Part shown: piece by piece, positions 54,967 through 63,738 of the stretch | Position numbering within the stretch: the stretch's first letter is position 1 | Layout: each line of letters starts with the position of its first letter | Assembly: GCF_900114475.1 (NCBI RefSeq) | Contig: NZ_FOTE01000004.1 | Coordinates: 313,580 to 377,579, forward strand | Reading direction: 5' to 3' | DNA from: Paenibacillus sp. 1_12 | GTDB taxonomy: Bacteria > Bacillota > Bacilli > Paenibacillales > NBRC-103111 | DNA: 64,000 nucleotides | Notes under the pieces: model-generated | Databases searched by the model: none | Seen by the model: the letters and a program-made list of their open reading frames with translations, nothing else | What the model was told of the DNA's origin: nothing | Translations under genes and position numbers: made by a program

Positions 54967-55263
54967 ATGAAGGTGAATCGGAGTCTGATGACAAGAACCG
55001 GATTTTATACCAAGGTTGGCACCGACATGATCGGGATTTATTTGTCGAGTGAAGGCCCCAAGATGTTTATTAACCGTGAGACATTTGATTTGCAGAATCC
55101 GTGCTGGGATGTGGAAATGGTCATGGGAAAAACGAATCATCTCATTTCATTCTACTGGTGCGGAGAGGTTAAGCTCTCGGTTCGTTGTGAATTGGAGAAT
55201 GAATTGTTTGTCAGCTTATATCACTATTTAGGCTGTCGTACAAACGAGCAGCGTCTTGCTTAA
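54967..55263 (+). CDS. 98-residue protein of unknown function under c-di-GMP riboswitch control
   Basis: I do not recognise this protein. It has no signal peptide or membrane segment. It appears beta-rich, with 'GFYTKVGTDMIGIYL' near 12-26 and 'HLISFYWCGEVKLSVRCEL' near 58-76, and three Cys besides one near the C-terminus. AGAGGTGG lies about 11 bases before ATG 54967. The gene begins 32 bases after the riboswitch terminator and is followed by 209 bases without another gene, so it is a single-gene target. c-di-GMP control suggests a role in surface growth, motility or biofilm, but this is inference from the switch only. Confidence 0.75.
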   Translation: MKVNRSLMTRTGFYTKVGTDMIGIYLSSEGPKMFINRETFDLQNPCWDVEMVMGKTNHLISFYWCGEVKLSVRCELENELFVSLYHYLGCRTNEQRLA

Positions 55264-55472
55264 GCAGCCTTTTGGTATTAAAGTTGACATCGGTGTGTAG
55301 ATTTCAAGTGAGAATAGATGGGATATAGAATCATACAAGCATATCTGGGAGCTGAAAAGGCCAAAGGTATGCTTTTTCTGCTTCTAGCTATTGTCTCTAT
55401 TAGGTCAAATGTTTATAATAATAATATACATAGATTACCATAGTTCAATGGGACTACATAGGAGGAAAGACC

Positions 55473-56387
55473 ATGCGTTTAATTACACGATCCGACTTTG
55501 ATGGCTTGGTATGTGCAATGCTTTTTAAAAAGCTGGGAATGATCGACGAAATGAAATTCGTTCATCCGAAGGATATGCAGGATGGGCTGGTTGAAGTCAA
55601 TGAGAATGACATTTTGGCGAACGTCCCTTATGTACCCGGCTGTGGTTTATGGTTTGACCATCATTCCAGTGAGTTGGAGCGTACAGGCCCTGAAATCATA
55701 TATAAAGGTGAGACCCGTGTGGCGCCAAGCGCTGCCCGTGTTGTATATGATTACTATGGTGGCAAAGAACGTTTTGGTGATATCGATAACATTATGCAAG
55801 GTGTGGATAAGGCCGATTCCGCGCAATTTTCGGCAGATGATATTTTGAATCCCTCAGGCTGGGATTTGTTGTCCTTCATCATGGATGCCCGCACCGGATT
55901 GGGACGCTACCGAGATTACAGAATCAGTAATTATCAGCTGATGGAGGATTTGGTTGATCACTGTGCAACAATGACGGTAGATGAAATTATGCAGCTGCCG
56001 GATGTTGTAGAGCGGACGAAACGTTATTTTGAATTGGACGTTGACTACAAAGCGATGTTAAAGCAGCATACATATGCAGACGGTAACGTGATTGTAACTG
56101 ATCTGCGCAATGTGGAAACAATTTATCCAGGCAATCGATTTATGGTCTATGCTTTATATCCAGAACAAAATATTTCGATTTGGATTGTCGATGGAAGAAA
56201 CAAGCAAAACTGTGTGTTTGCCTGCGGTCACAGCATTATCAATCGCACCTCGACAACCGATGTAGGCGCCTTGATGCTTGCGAATGGCGGCGGTGGGCAT
56301 AAGGCAGCAGGAACGTGCCAAGTCCCTTATGATGATGCAGGCAAGGTGCTTCATGAACTGGTTGAAACGATGAAGCATAACGGATAA
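55473..56387 (+). CDS. DHH-family phosphoesterase
   Basis: A 304-residue cytoplasmic phosphoesterase. 'RSDFDGL' at 6-12 and 'FDHHSSE' near 63 are metal-binding DHH motifs, and 'NGGGGHKAAGTC' near 273 is the DHHA1 substrate motif. Relatives hydrolyse short RNA, cyclic dinucleotide products or polyphosphate. Cleavage of pGpG or c-di-AMP-type molecules is possible but unproven. AGGAGG lies 8 bases before ATG 55473. Confidence 0.85.
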   Translation: MRLITRSDFDGLVCAMLFKKLGMIDEMKFVHPKDMQDGLVEVNENDILANVPYVPGCGLWFDHHSSELERTGPEIIYKGETRVAPSAARVVYDYYGGKERFGDIDNIMQGVDKADSAQFSADDILNPSGWDLLSFIMDARTGLGRYRDYRISNYQLMEDLVDHCATMTVDEIMQLPDVVERTKRYFELDVDYKAMLKQHTYADGNVIVTDLRNVETIYPGNRFMVYALYPEQNISIWIVDGRNKQNCVFACGHSIINRTSTTDVGALMLANGGGGHKAAGTCQVPYDDAGKVLHELVETMKHNG

Positions 56388-56426
56388 CGGATGAAGGATA
56401 ACGGAATTAGGCTTAGCGGTAATCGC

Positions 56427-56490
56427 AAAAAGAATCAGGTACTGGAGCTGCGCTGTTTTTGCGTTGTTCCATGGGCCTGATTCTTTTTTT
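56427..56490. terminator. Bidirectional terminator between DHH and KtrB-like genes
   Basis: AAAAAGAATCAGG (56428-56439 region) pairs with CCTGATTCTTTTT (56476-56488) around a loop of about 36 bases; the A and T runs suit both strands. Confidence 0.85.
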
Positions 56491-56496
56491 GTGTGT

Positions 56497-57849
56497 CTAT
56501 CCGATCGTGATTTTGCCTTCGGGGTAATGGAACAGTTCCTTTTTGTTTTTGGGCTGCAGCGCATAGGACAGCGTGACAGGACCTAATCTTCCGGCAAACA
56601 TCATCAGAATAATAACTATTTTTCCAGTGAAGGTTAAATGCGGGGTCAGCCCCATACTCAGTCCGACGGTTCCGAAAGCAGAGGTAGTTTCAAACAAAAT
56701 CGTTAAAAAAGGAAAGTCGTGTGTAGCAAGAAGCAGCATGGTCACGATAAAGATGAGCAACAAGGAGAGGAAGGTTACTGTGAGTGCCCGGTGTGTGTAC
56801 TCTTGAGCCAAACGGTGTCGAAACAGCACGATATCTTCTTTTCGTCGGATCATCGTAAGCATGGCCCCGATCAATATGGCAAAGGTAGTTACCTTAATGC
56901 CGCCGCCTGTTGATCCTGGAGCTGCACCGATAAACATCAGGAGCACCATGAAAAACTGGGTGGCTTGCCTCAAGTTCGTAATGTCTACTGTATTCGTTCC
57001 TGATGATCTTGTACTGACCGATTGAAAGAAGGAAGCGAGGATTTTATCGAATATAGGTAAAGGACCCAATGTATGTATGTTGGAATATTCAAAAATAAAA
57101 ATCACAAGAGCACCAAACACGACTAGAAACCCAGAAAAGGACAGTACAATTTTACTATGCAGGGAAAGCTGCCGGGTCTTGGAGTAATCAATTAGCTCAG
57201 ACATCACGATGAAGCCAATCCCACCCAAAATGACCAAGATCATCGAAACGGTATTGATCACAAAATCGTCGACATAAGGAGTCAGGTTCCTAAATCCGCC
57301 AACAAGCTCAAATCCAGCGTTATTAAACAACGACACGGAATGAAACACACCATAGTAAATCGCTTGGCTCCAAGGCATTTCAAAGGACCAACGGATCGCA
57401 AAAATGAAAGCAGCTATACCTTCAACAACTAGCGAGTAGACTATGACATTTTTGATGAGCCGGACGATACCTTCTATCGATATTTGATTCAACGATTCTT
57501 TCAGGACAAGCCGTTCACGCAAGGAGATTCGTTTTCTGACAACGATAGCGAACCAAGTGGTCATGGTCATGAATCCCAATCCGCCCAGCTGCACCATGAC
57601 TAGCAGGACGATTTGTCCGAAATGAGTGAAATGGGTTGCCGTATCGACCAGAATCAATCCAGTTACACAGGTGGCCGATGTAGCCATGAATAAAGCGTCA
57701 ATATAACTGAGCGAACGTCCTTCAATTGACGCAGCAGGCAGCCATAACAAGAACGAGCCCAGGACGATAATGATCGCAAACCCTAAGGCAAGGGTTTGCT
57801 GAGGACTTAGCTTGACAGGCTTCCAATGAATACGATTCAGAGCAATCAC
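56497..57849 (-). CDS. TrkH/KtrB-type potassium uptake channel subunit
   Basis: A 450-residue membrane protein with four pore repeats; the selectivity loops are visible as 'TSATCVTGL', 'NNAGFELVGG', 'SVSTRSSGTNT' and 'TSAFGTVGLSMG'. Length fits KtrB/KtrD, the K+ (Na+-linked) translocating subunit that works with a cytoplasmic KtrA/KtrC ring; no such gene is in view. The start GTG 57849 has a weak ribosome site. It follows the RNA methyltransferase gene by 44 bases on the same strand. Confidence 0.9.
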   Translation of the reverse strand: MIALNRIHWKPVKLSPQQTLALGFAIIIVLGSFLLWLPAASIEGRSLSYIDALFMATSATCVTGLILVDTATHFTHFGQIVLLVMVQLGGLGFMTMTTWFAIVVRKRISLRERLVLKESLNQISIEGIVRLIKNVIVYSLVVEGIAAFIFAIRWSFEMPWSQAIYYGVFHSVSLFNNAGFELVGGFRNLTPYVDDFVINTVSMILVILGGIGFIVMSELIDYSKTRQLSLHSKIVLSFSGFLVVFGALVIFIFEYSNIHTLGPLPIFDKILASFFQSVSTRSSGTNTVDITNLRQATQFFMVLLMFIGAAPGSTGGGIKVTTFAILIGAMLTMIRRKEDIVLFRHRLAQEYTHRALTVTFLSLLLIFIVTMLLLATHDFPFLTILFETTSAFGTVGLSMGLTPHLTFTGKIVIILMMFAGRLGPVTLSYALQPKNKKELFHYPEGKITIG

Positions 57850-57860
57850 CTCACGCCAAA

Positions 57861-57883
57861 GCCCTGATGCTGGACATCAGGGC
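57861..57883 (-). repeat. Perfect hairpin between RNA methyltransferase and KtrB-like genes
   Basis: GCCCTGATG and CATCAGGGC with a 5-base loop; on the - strand only TTT follows. It may reduce but not stop read-through. Confidence 0.55.
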
Positions 57884-57893
57884 GATTCTATTC

Positions 57894-59045
57894 CTAAGAT
57901 TCCCGACGTGGTCCATACAATCCGCCCGGAGCAAAATATTGAAACAAATGACATTCAATTCGTCCATTATACAGCTTGCGCTTTTTATCAGCAGGTCTGC
58001 TCATGAAGTGTTCAACCTGCTTGTTCGGATTTAAAATAAAGCTGGACCACGTAGGCAGATGCAAAGCCATCAAGCCGAAATCGCGAAGAACCTTGTCCAC
58101 TTCTTTCAGATCTCCTAAGCGTTCCCCATAAGGAGGGTTGGTTATTAAACAGCCATATTCGCCTTGCGGCTTGGCTTTGGCGACCGGAAGTACCTGAAAT
58201 CTCAGCTCACGTGCGAGTCCTGCTGACTTGGCAGCGGCCAATGCGATCTCAATAGCATCCTTATCGATGTCCGAGCCGATGATCTCGAGGGGGACATCAT
58301 CTTTAACCAGATCATAAGCTTCATCTCGTGCTTGATCCCATAATGCCGTGGGAATAATGGGCCATGCTTCTGCCGCAAATGAGCGCCGCTGACCCGGTGC
58401 AATATTCCAGCCGATCATTGCGGCCTCGATCGGGATGGTTCCAGAGCCGCAGAACGGATCGTACAGCGGCCGATCCACCCGCCAACGGCTGAGCAGTACG
58501 ATAGCTGCTGCCATCGTTTCTTTTAACGGCGCTTCGGTCGCGATTTTGCGATAGCCGCGCTTATGTAAGCTCGGGCCCGTTGTGTCAAGCGTCAACGTAG
58601 CTATATCGTTCAGCAGTGAGACTTCCATCACGAAGCGAGCTCCCGTCTCGGGAAACCATTCAGTATGATAGCGCTGCTTCAGGCTTTCGACAACAGCTTT
58701 TTTTACAATACCTTGACAAGCAGGGACGCTGGACAGCTGGGATTTATGAGAGCGTCCTTGCGCTGGGAACTCGGCATCTTCAGGAATCCAGTCTGCCCAA
58801 GGCAGCGCTTTGGTGCCCTCGAAAAGCTCATCGAAGGTACGAGCTTCGAACTGGCCCATTTTAACAAGCACGCGATCCGCTGTGCGCAGCCATAAATTGG
58901 TGCGGCATATAGCCAGTTCGTCGCCTGTGAAGTTAACCCGGCCATTTTCGACCGTTGTATTTACATAGCCCAGATCGTGAATCTCACGAGCCAGAATAGC
59001 CTCCAGCCCCATAGGACAGGTGGCGATTAATTGAATTTCAGACAT
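57894..59045 (-). CDS. THUMP-domain class I SAM-dependent RNA methyltransferase (YpsC/RlmL-like)
   Basis: A 383-residue cytoplasmic enzyme. The N-terminal THUMP RNA-binding part ends near 150. The methyltransferase part has 'DPFCGSGTIPIEAAMI' near 195-210 and catalytic 'NPPYGERL' near 300, the pattern of guanine-N2 methyltransferases. Its probable target is 23S rRNA. GGAGTG lies 6 bases before ATG 59045; an in-frame ATG 14 codons upstream lacks such a site. Confidence 0.88.
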   Translation of the reverse strand: MSEIQLIATCPMGLEAILAREIHDLGYVNTTVENGRVNFTGDELAICRTNLWLRTADRVLVKMGQFEARTFDELFEGTKALPWADWIPEDAEFPAQGRSHKSQLSSVPACQGIVKKAVVESLKQRYHTEWFPETGARFVMEVSLLNDIATLTLDTTGPSLHKRGYRKIATEAPLKETMAAAIVLLSRWRVDRPLYDPFCGSGTIPIEAAMIGWNIAPGQRRSFAAEAWPIIPTALWDQARDEAYDLVKDDVPLEIIGSDIDKDAIEIALAAAKSAGLARELRFQVLPVAKAKPQGEYGCLITNPPYGERLGDLKEVDKVLRDFGLMALHLPTWSSFILNPNKQVEHFMSRPADKKRKLYNGRIECHLFQYFAPGGLYGPRRES

Positions 59046-59254
59046 CTTACACACTCCAGTTGAACTCTTATTGGAAAAGCCATACAATAGTTGATACAGA
59101 CACCATAGTTACAAGCATATTCAAGGATGAGTGACCGCAATATGAAGGTATGTTTTCTTTGAAATATCAGTCAACTTAACATCCGGTTAAAACATATGCT
59201 TCTGATATTATAGGTGATACCGTTGGTTTATACAATATTAGGGGGAATTATAGG

Positions 59255-59890
59255 ATGACACAGCTATCCGATGAGGAATACGTAGAGTCATTATTGACTC
59301 GCGACGAGCAATTGGAACATGTAAAGGAAGGGATACGGAGCCGCAGCATGCCGGAAATTTCCATAGCTCCAGGTTATGGCAAGTTATTGACTTTGCTGGT
59401 CAAAATGACAGGAGCACAGCGCATTTTGGAGATAGGTGCCTTGGGCGGCTATAGTGGGATTTGTTTGACTCGTGGCTTGGGTGATCAAGGTAAGCTGATT
59501 TCGTTGGAGCTTATGCAGGAATATGCTGATGTTGCACAGCAGCATCTGAATGAGGCGGGACTTGGGGATAAGGTAGAGTATCGAGTCGGGGAGGCCCTGC
59601 ATCATTTACAGCAGCTTGAAGAGGAAGGGCAAAAATTCGACGCTTTTTTCATCGATGCTGATAAAGGGAATTATCCGAATTACCTGGAATGGGCGATCAA
59701 GCTGGCTAACACGGGGGCCATTATTATGGGCGACAATGCACTGATGCATGGTCGAGTCATGGATCCGAAGCAGAATGGGAACTCAGTAACCAAGATGCGC
59801 CAGTTTAATGAAAGCATGGCGAGTGACCCGCGGCTAGAGGGCGTTGTTTTACCGGCTTATGATGGATTAGCAATTGCTCGTGTACGCTAA
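59255..59890 (+). CDS. Class I O-methyltransferase (YrrM/TrmR-like)
   Basis: A 211-residue protein of the caffeoyl-CoA/catechol O-methyltransferase family. 'RILEIGALGGYSGICL' near 55-70 is the SAM site and 'FFIDADKGNY' near 128-137 binds metal. Relatives act on small molecules or on tRNA wobble hydroxyuridine (TrmR); the choice is open. AGGGGG lies before ATG 59255. It is divergent from the THUMP gene. Confidence 0.85.
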   Translation: MTQLSDEEYVESLLTRDEQLEHVKEGIRSRSMPEISIAPGYGKLLTLLVKMTGAQRILEIGALGGYSGICLTRGLGDQGKLISLELMQEYADVAQQHLNEAGLGDKVEYRVGEALHHLQQLEEEGQKFDAFFIDADKGNYPNYLEWAIKLANTGAIIMGDNALMHGRVMDPKQNGNSVTKMRQFNESMASDPRLEGVVLPAYDGLAIARVR

Positions 59891-59907
59891 CCTGACTGCA
59901 ATATTAG

Positions 59908-59965
59908 AAAAAGACCATGCAATCGCAGGCCATCATTATTGGCTTATGAGAGCATGATCTTTTTA
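59908..59965. terminator. Terminator after the O-methyltransferase gene
   Basis: AAAAAGACCATGC pairs with GCATGATCTTTTT (one mismatch) over a loop of about 31 bases. Confidence 0.75.
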
Positions 59966-60036
59966 TTTTCACACCAGCTGATCAGAACCAGTCATGGTTT
60001 GTTGTAACGATCCAAACCAAGATATTCAGTTTATTA

Positions 60037-60083
60037 TGTAGGGATGCCCCTTACAATTTTCAGTTGTAAAAGGTGCCCCTACA
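60037..60083. repeat. Inverted repeat downstream of the stalk-domain gene
   Basis: TGTAGGGATGCC-TTACAA pairs with TTGTAA-GGTGCCCCTACA with a few mismatches. It may be a terminator for the - strand gene ending at 60130, though no T run follows. Confidence 0.45.
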
Positions 60084-60129
60084 TTCTTGAACTGAAATTT
60101 GAATATGGACTTCTTAGTAGATAATCGTA

Positions 60130-61614
60130 CTATTTATAAAATAAGCCGTCTTTGAAGTAAAGAAAGCGGGAATACTGGACTCCTCCAATACCCTTGTAAT
60201 ACCATTGTTCAAGATCCCCAATTGTAGTTCTTTTATCAGGGTACCCTGACGATAAAATAACTTGTTCGGCTGTCATACCTTTAGTTACTCTTCCTACACG
60301 AAGAGAGTCTTTTATCGATTCAGACCAGTCGTATTCCGCCAACGGATCAATTAAGGAAAAAGTAGCATTGATATTGTTCATGGAATATGAGACCTCAGTA
60401 GTTTCATAATGTCCATTGGACACGGTTACCGATCCCCCGTTATATCCAACAATGGATACTTGCTGAAAATTGTGGTAGTAGCCTTGTGATTCTCTCATTT
60501 CCTGAGATATATTTTTTATCCATAAGACTGGATTGTTTTTCCAAAATTGTTCGGCATCTGTTTCGAACTTCAGCTTTTTTATACCTTCATCGACGATAGC
60601 TTGCTTACCCCAAGAAGCATTTCTTCTGAATTCCCCGGCTGTAATATCAATCCGCTGCTGTTCCCCCCAAACCACTTTCATGTCCATATAATCAGTCAAA
60701 AAGACGAGTGGAACATAAATAAATCCATTTACAAGTATGGGTGGATATTCCAATCGGGCAGAGTTAGGTTTCATTGTTGTGTCGAAATAAGTCATCAAGT
60801 CGCTATTCGTCCGCAGTAAAATGATTCGAGATGGAGTATTAATTCGAATGATACCGTTAACCACTACAGCAGGTATAGTTAATTTATCGGTTATAGCCCC
60901 GAGAGGTAAATAAATAGCATCATTATGAGTAATCGGGGTATTTTCCGACTTCAGATAATTTGAATTTATGAAAATCTTATAGCCTTCTACATCAGCAGGA
61001 GCTTCTTCCATCACAGGCAGCTTCGTTACAGGTATACCTTTGCTCCATTGGCCTGAATACCATATTTCACCGCTCATCGAGGTGCCTTTTACAGCTTTGC
61101 CATTGCCTTGAGGTAGCCCATTATCTAGCTCACCATCATAGACGAAATATTCTCCATCCAATTCTAAGTAAGGGTAGGAAATGATATGCAGGATCGTATC
61201 ATTATTCTCTATCGTTATCTGTTTTGTTTGTTGGTTAATTTCGAATTTATAACCAAATGCTTCACTTATTAATCGTATGGGAGCAAATTGTTGTTTATTG
61301 ATGAGTTTTGTAGGACCCTCCGAGTTTTGGGCGTTGCGATACTGTATAATAGGTGAGTCTGTTTGCATGGATACCTGGTTATCATTTTTAAAAATGTTGA
61401 CGTTGTCCGTACTTTTAAATGTTTCTACTCTTGCATTAATCTTCTCGGCAAAATCGGTAAGAGGGACTAGCACATTTCCATTGATTTGGATACCGTTATC
61501 CATAGTAATAAAAGTTTTTTGTGTATCTGCTGCTAATGCTGGAGCGGCAGAAAGGAGCATTGCACACATTAATATCGCGATCATAATCGGAGACAGCCAA
61601 TGTTTCTGTTTCAT
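60130..61614 (-). CDS. Secreted stalk-domain (copper amine oxidase N-like) protein
   Basis: A 494-residue secreted protein. The signal peptide is cleaved after 'APALA' near residue 29. Two copper-amine-oxidase-N-like domains follow (about 30-135, with 'FAPIRLISEAFGYKFEIN', and about 205-330, with 'YVPLVFLTDYMDMKVVWG'). Between them lies a short MORN-like stretch 'GELDNGLPQGNGKAV'. The last 50 residues look like the BamE/SmpA fold ('VTKGMTAEQVILSSGYPDK'). Such proteins act at the cell surface; the function is unknown. AAGGGAAA precedes the ATG. Confidence 0.8.
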   Translation of the reverse strand: MKQKHWLSPIMIAILMCAMLLSAAPALAADTQKTFITMDNGIQINGNVLVPLTDFAEKINARVETFKSTDNVNIFKNDNQVSMQTDSPIIQYRNAQNSEGPTKLINKQQFAPIRLISEAFGYKFEINQQTKQITIENNDTILHIISYPYLELDGEYFVYDGELDNGLPQGNGKAVKGTSMSGEIWYSGQWSKGIPVTKLPVMEEAPADVEGYKIFINSNYLKSENTPITHNDAIYLPLGAITDKLTIPAVVVNGIIRINTPSRIILLRTNSDLMTYFDTTMKPNSARLEYPPILVNGFIYVPLVFLTDYMDMKVVWGEQQRIDITAGEFRRNASWGKQAIVDEGIKKLKFETDAEQFWKNNPVLWIKNISQEMRESQGYYHNFQQVSIVGYNGGSVTVSNGHYETTEVSYSMNNINATFSLIDPLAEYDWSESIKDSLRVGRVTKGMTAEQVILSSGYPDKRTTIGDLEQWYYKGIGGVQYSRFLYFKDGLFYK

Positions 61615-61650
61615 TTAATTTCCCTTCGTAATACGAATTTTTTCGAAAAG

Positions 61651-61682
61651 TAAAGCCTTGAAAACCGTCTTTATTACGGTTT
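61651..61682 (-). other. Possible pseudoknot in the leader of the stalk-domain gene
   Basis: On the - strand, AAACCGT and ACGGTTT form a 7-bp hairpin with loop AATAAAG. The loop TAAAG can pair with CTTTA six bases downstream of the stem. It lies about 37 bases before the start codon. The remainder of the 400-base gap (61615-62014) holds only the terminator at 61882. Confidence 0.35.
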
Positions 61683-61881
61683 GATCTCCTTTCATTAGGT
61701 AAATATTAGCATAACATACAGTATAACGAAATTATATTAATCCCCCATACATTAGACCAATAGAACATTAATGGAAGCCTTTTCTAATATTCGTCCGTCT
61801 ATAATTTCCTAAACATGCACCCCCAATACCATCTCCCTAGGGATCTCTGCTGAAAGTGGCCAGTACGATAGACAATATACT

Positions 61882-61923
61882 AAAAAATATAACCCTCCAA
61901 TTATTTCCTTTAGGAGGGTTATA
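61882..61923 (-). terminator. Terminator of the small membrane protein gene (- strand)
   Basis: TATAACCCTCC and GGAGGGTTATA form an 11-bp stem; on the - strand TTTTTT follows directly. Confidence 0.88.
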
Positions 61924-62014
61924 CCAATAATATTCTTTTTGAATACGTATTAATTGTAACGGTAATCTTGATGTGCATCGTGCTTTTTTGAACAACCTCT
62001 ACCAGATGATTTAT

Positions 62015-62200
62015 TTATGATGCTTGTTTTAACGGTACGGCCGAATTGCTTGCAGGTTGGGGTGTTTTCCATGGATGGGTTTCATTATTATGGTACACCA
62101 TTTCATAATTTGTGTTCCTTATCTCGATCACCGAACGATACCAGAGCAACAGCTCAGCACAAACGATTATAAACAGGATTTTTTTAATGTCCAGCTTCAT
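62015..62200 (-). CDS. 61-residue single-span membrane protein
   Basis: No family recognised. Residues about 6-20 ('KKILFIIVCAELLLWY') form one membrane segment; the polar tail ends 'AVPLKQAS'. AGGAGG lies 10 bases before the ATG at 62200, and a strong terminator follows, so it is probably a real gene. An in-frame ATG at 62284 lies upstream of that ribosome site. Confidence 0.55.
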   Translation of the reverse strand: MKLDIKKILFIIVCAELLLWYRSVIEIRNTNYEMVYHNNETHPWKTPQPASNSAVPLKQAS

Positions 62201-62390
62201 GCAGGGAGAACCTCCTAGTCGCTTGCTTGGGCAAGCGGTTGTTGTAGGTATTGCATAAGGATGAGATGGGCGATTCCGCATCACAGTATACAGTCTGTTT
62301 GTAAGTGCACTAAATCTGTTTTATTTAGTAAGGATATGTAGGTGTGAACGGAGTCATGTTAGGTGTTTAATATACCACTCCAGTGCGGCG

Positions 62391-63614
62391 CTAGCCTTCG
62401 CCCTTTTTGTTTGGAAGCACTGGCAGCTGTTGATCACCCAAAGTGCGGCGAACCCACAGCGCGTTGCCGAGCAGCATAATACAGGACATGATGAAAATCC
62501 CACGAATGCTAACCCAGCCGGACAAAGCTCCACCAATAATGGGTCCCATCATGTTACCAAGACTGAGCGCGCTGGAATTGAAACCATACGATCGACTTTC
62601 CATACCATTAGGTGTGTAGCTGCGAATTAACGTTTGGACCGAGGGCAGCATACCGCCCATAAACACACCAAGCATGAACCTCGCAGCAAATAGCTGCCAA
62701 ATGTTCGTGACGAATGCTTGTGGAATATAGCAAAGCCCTGCTCCAATCAAGCAAACTGCCAAAATTTTAACGGATCCGATTCGATCACTCCATTTACCAA
62801 GCAGTGGAGATGCTATCATATTGGAGAAACCAGTTACCGATCCGACAAGCCCTGCGTAAAAAGCGAGCAGCTCGCCTTTTCCATGCAGATCCTGAACGAA
62901 GAGAGGAATTAGCGGCATGGCGGCAAGCATGGAGAACTGAATCACAAAAGTCACTCCATACAGCGCAGGCAGCTGTTTCACCTTCATTAATACGCGGAAG
63001 CCTTCGACAATCGTAATATTCGTTTTTTTCTTGGCCTCGGCTAAATCGAATTTTTCTTTGACGAGAAACAGTGCGACCATCGAGGCAGCGAATAACAAAG
63101 TACCTGTCACATAAAAAATAGAGCGAAATCCAAGCCATTCCGCCATCAATCCACCGATGAATGGACCGAGAATTGAGCCTGCGACCCCACCGGATTGCAG
63201 CATGCCCATAGCGAAGCCGCTTTTTTCGCGGGGTGTATTGGTTGAGATTAAGGCAACCGCTGCAGGCATGAATCCAGAAATGACGCCATTCAGAATGCGA
63301 AGCAGCAGCAGCTGTGTCGGATCGTGAGCAAAGCCCATTAATGTCATCACCACGGCCATTCCGAAAGAAGAACGAAGCAGCATGACTTTGCGTCCATACC
63401 GATCCGACAAACGCCCCCAGAGCGGCTGGAAAAAAAATGAGGTAACAAAATTCCCCGCAAAAATAAATCCCGACCAAAGTGCAATATGATGAGGATCTGT
63501 AACACCCATTTCCTGTATGTATAAGGGTAAAAAGGGGGTAATCATTGTCATTCCGCTCATAACCAAAAACTGCCCAATACAGAGTACAGCTAAATTAATC
63601 TTCCAACGTGCCAC
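62391..63614 (-). CDS. MFS multidrug-type efflux transporter (DHA1)
   Basis: A 407-residue membrane protein with about 12 membrane segments. The loop 2-3 signature 'GRLSDRYGRKVMLL' near 66 and 'GKWSDRIG' in the second half are typical; motif C-like 'GGVAGSILGPFIGGL' near 140 marks a drug/H+ antiporter. The substrate is unknown. The start is GTG with AGAGGAG 9 bases upstream. Confidence 0.88.
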   Translation of the reverse strand: MARWKINLAVLCIGQFLVMSGMTMITPFLPLYIQEMGVTDPHHIALWSGFIFAGNFVTSFFFQPLWGRLSDRYGRKVMLLRSSFGMAVVMTLMGFAHDPTQLLLLRILNGVISGFMPAAVALISTNTPREKSGFAMGMLQSGGVAGSILGPFIGGLMAEWLGFRSIFYVTGTLLFAASMVALFLVKEKFDLAEAKKKTNITIVEGFRVLMKVKQLPALYGVTFVIQFSMLAAMPLIPLFVQDLHGKGELLAFYAGLVGSVTGFSNMIASPLLGKWSDRIGSVKILAVCLIGAGLCYIPQAFVTNIWQLFAARFMLGVFMGGMLPSVQTLIRSYTPNGMESRSYGFNSSALSLGNMMGPIIGGALSGWVSIRGIFIMSCIMLLGNALWVRRTLGDQQLPVLPNKKGEG

Positions 63615-63697
63615 GGCCGTTCTCCTCTTTTCCTGCTATGTACGTTGAAGTATAACATAATCCGACGCGATTGCTCCAACCCTATGAGCAGCTTAAA

Positions 63698-63721
63698 GAG
63701 ATACTCAGACTCGAGTATCTC
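63698..63721. terminator. Hairpin after the ABC ATPase gene (- strand)
   Basis: GAGATACTC pairs with GAGTATCTC (9 bp), loop of 6; on the - strand TTT follows. Weak terminator. Confidence 0.5.
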
Positions 63722-63738
63722 CTGTATCAAGATGAACA

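Noticed and set aside
62794-63477. 227-codon open frame on the - strand
   Set aside because: It lies wholly inside the MFS transporter gene in another frame, without a ribosome site or family motifs.
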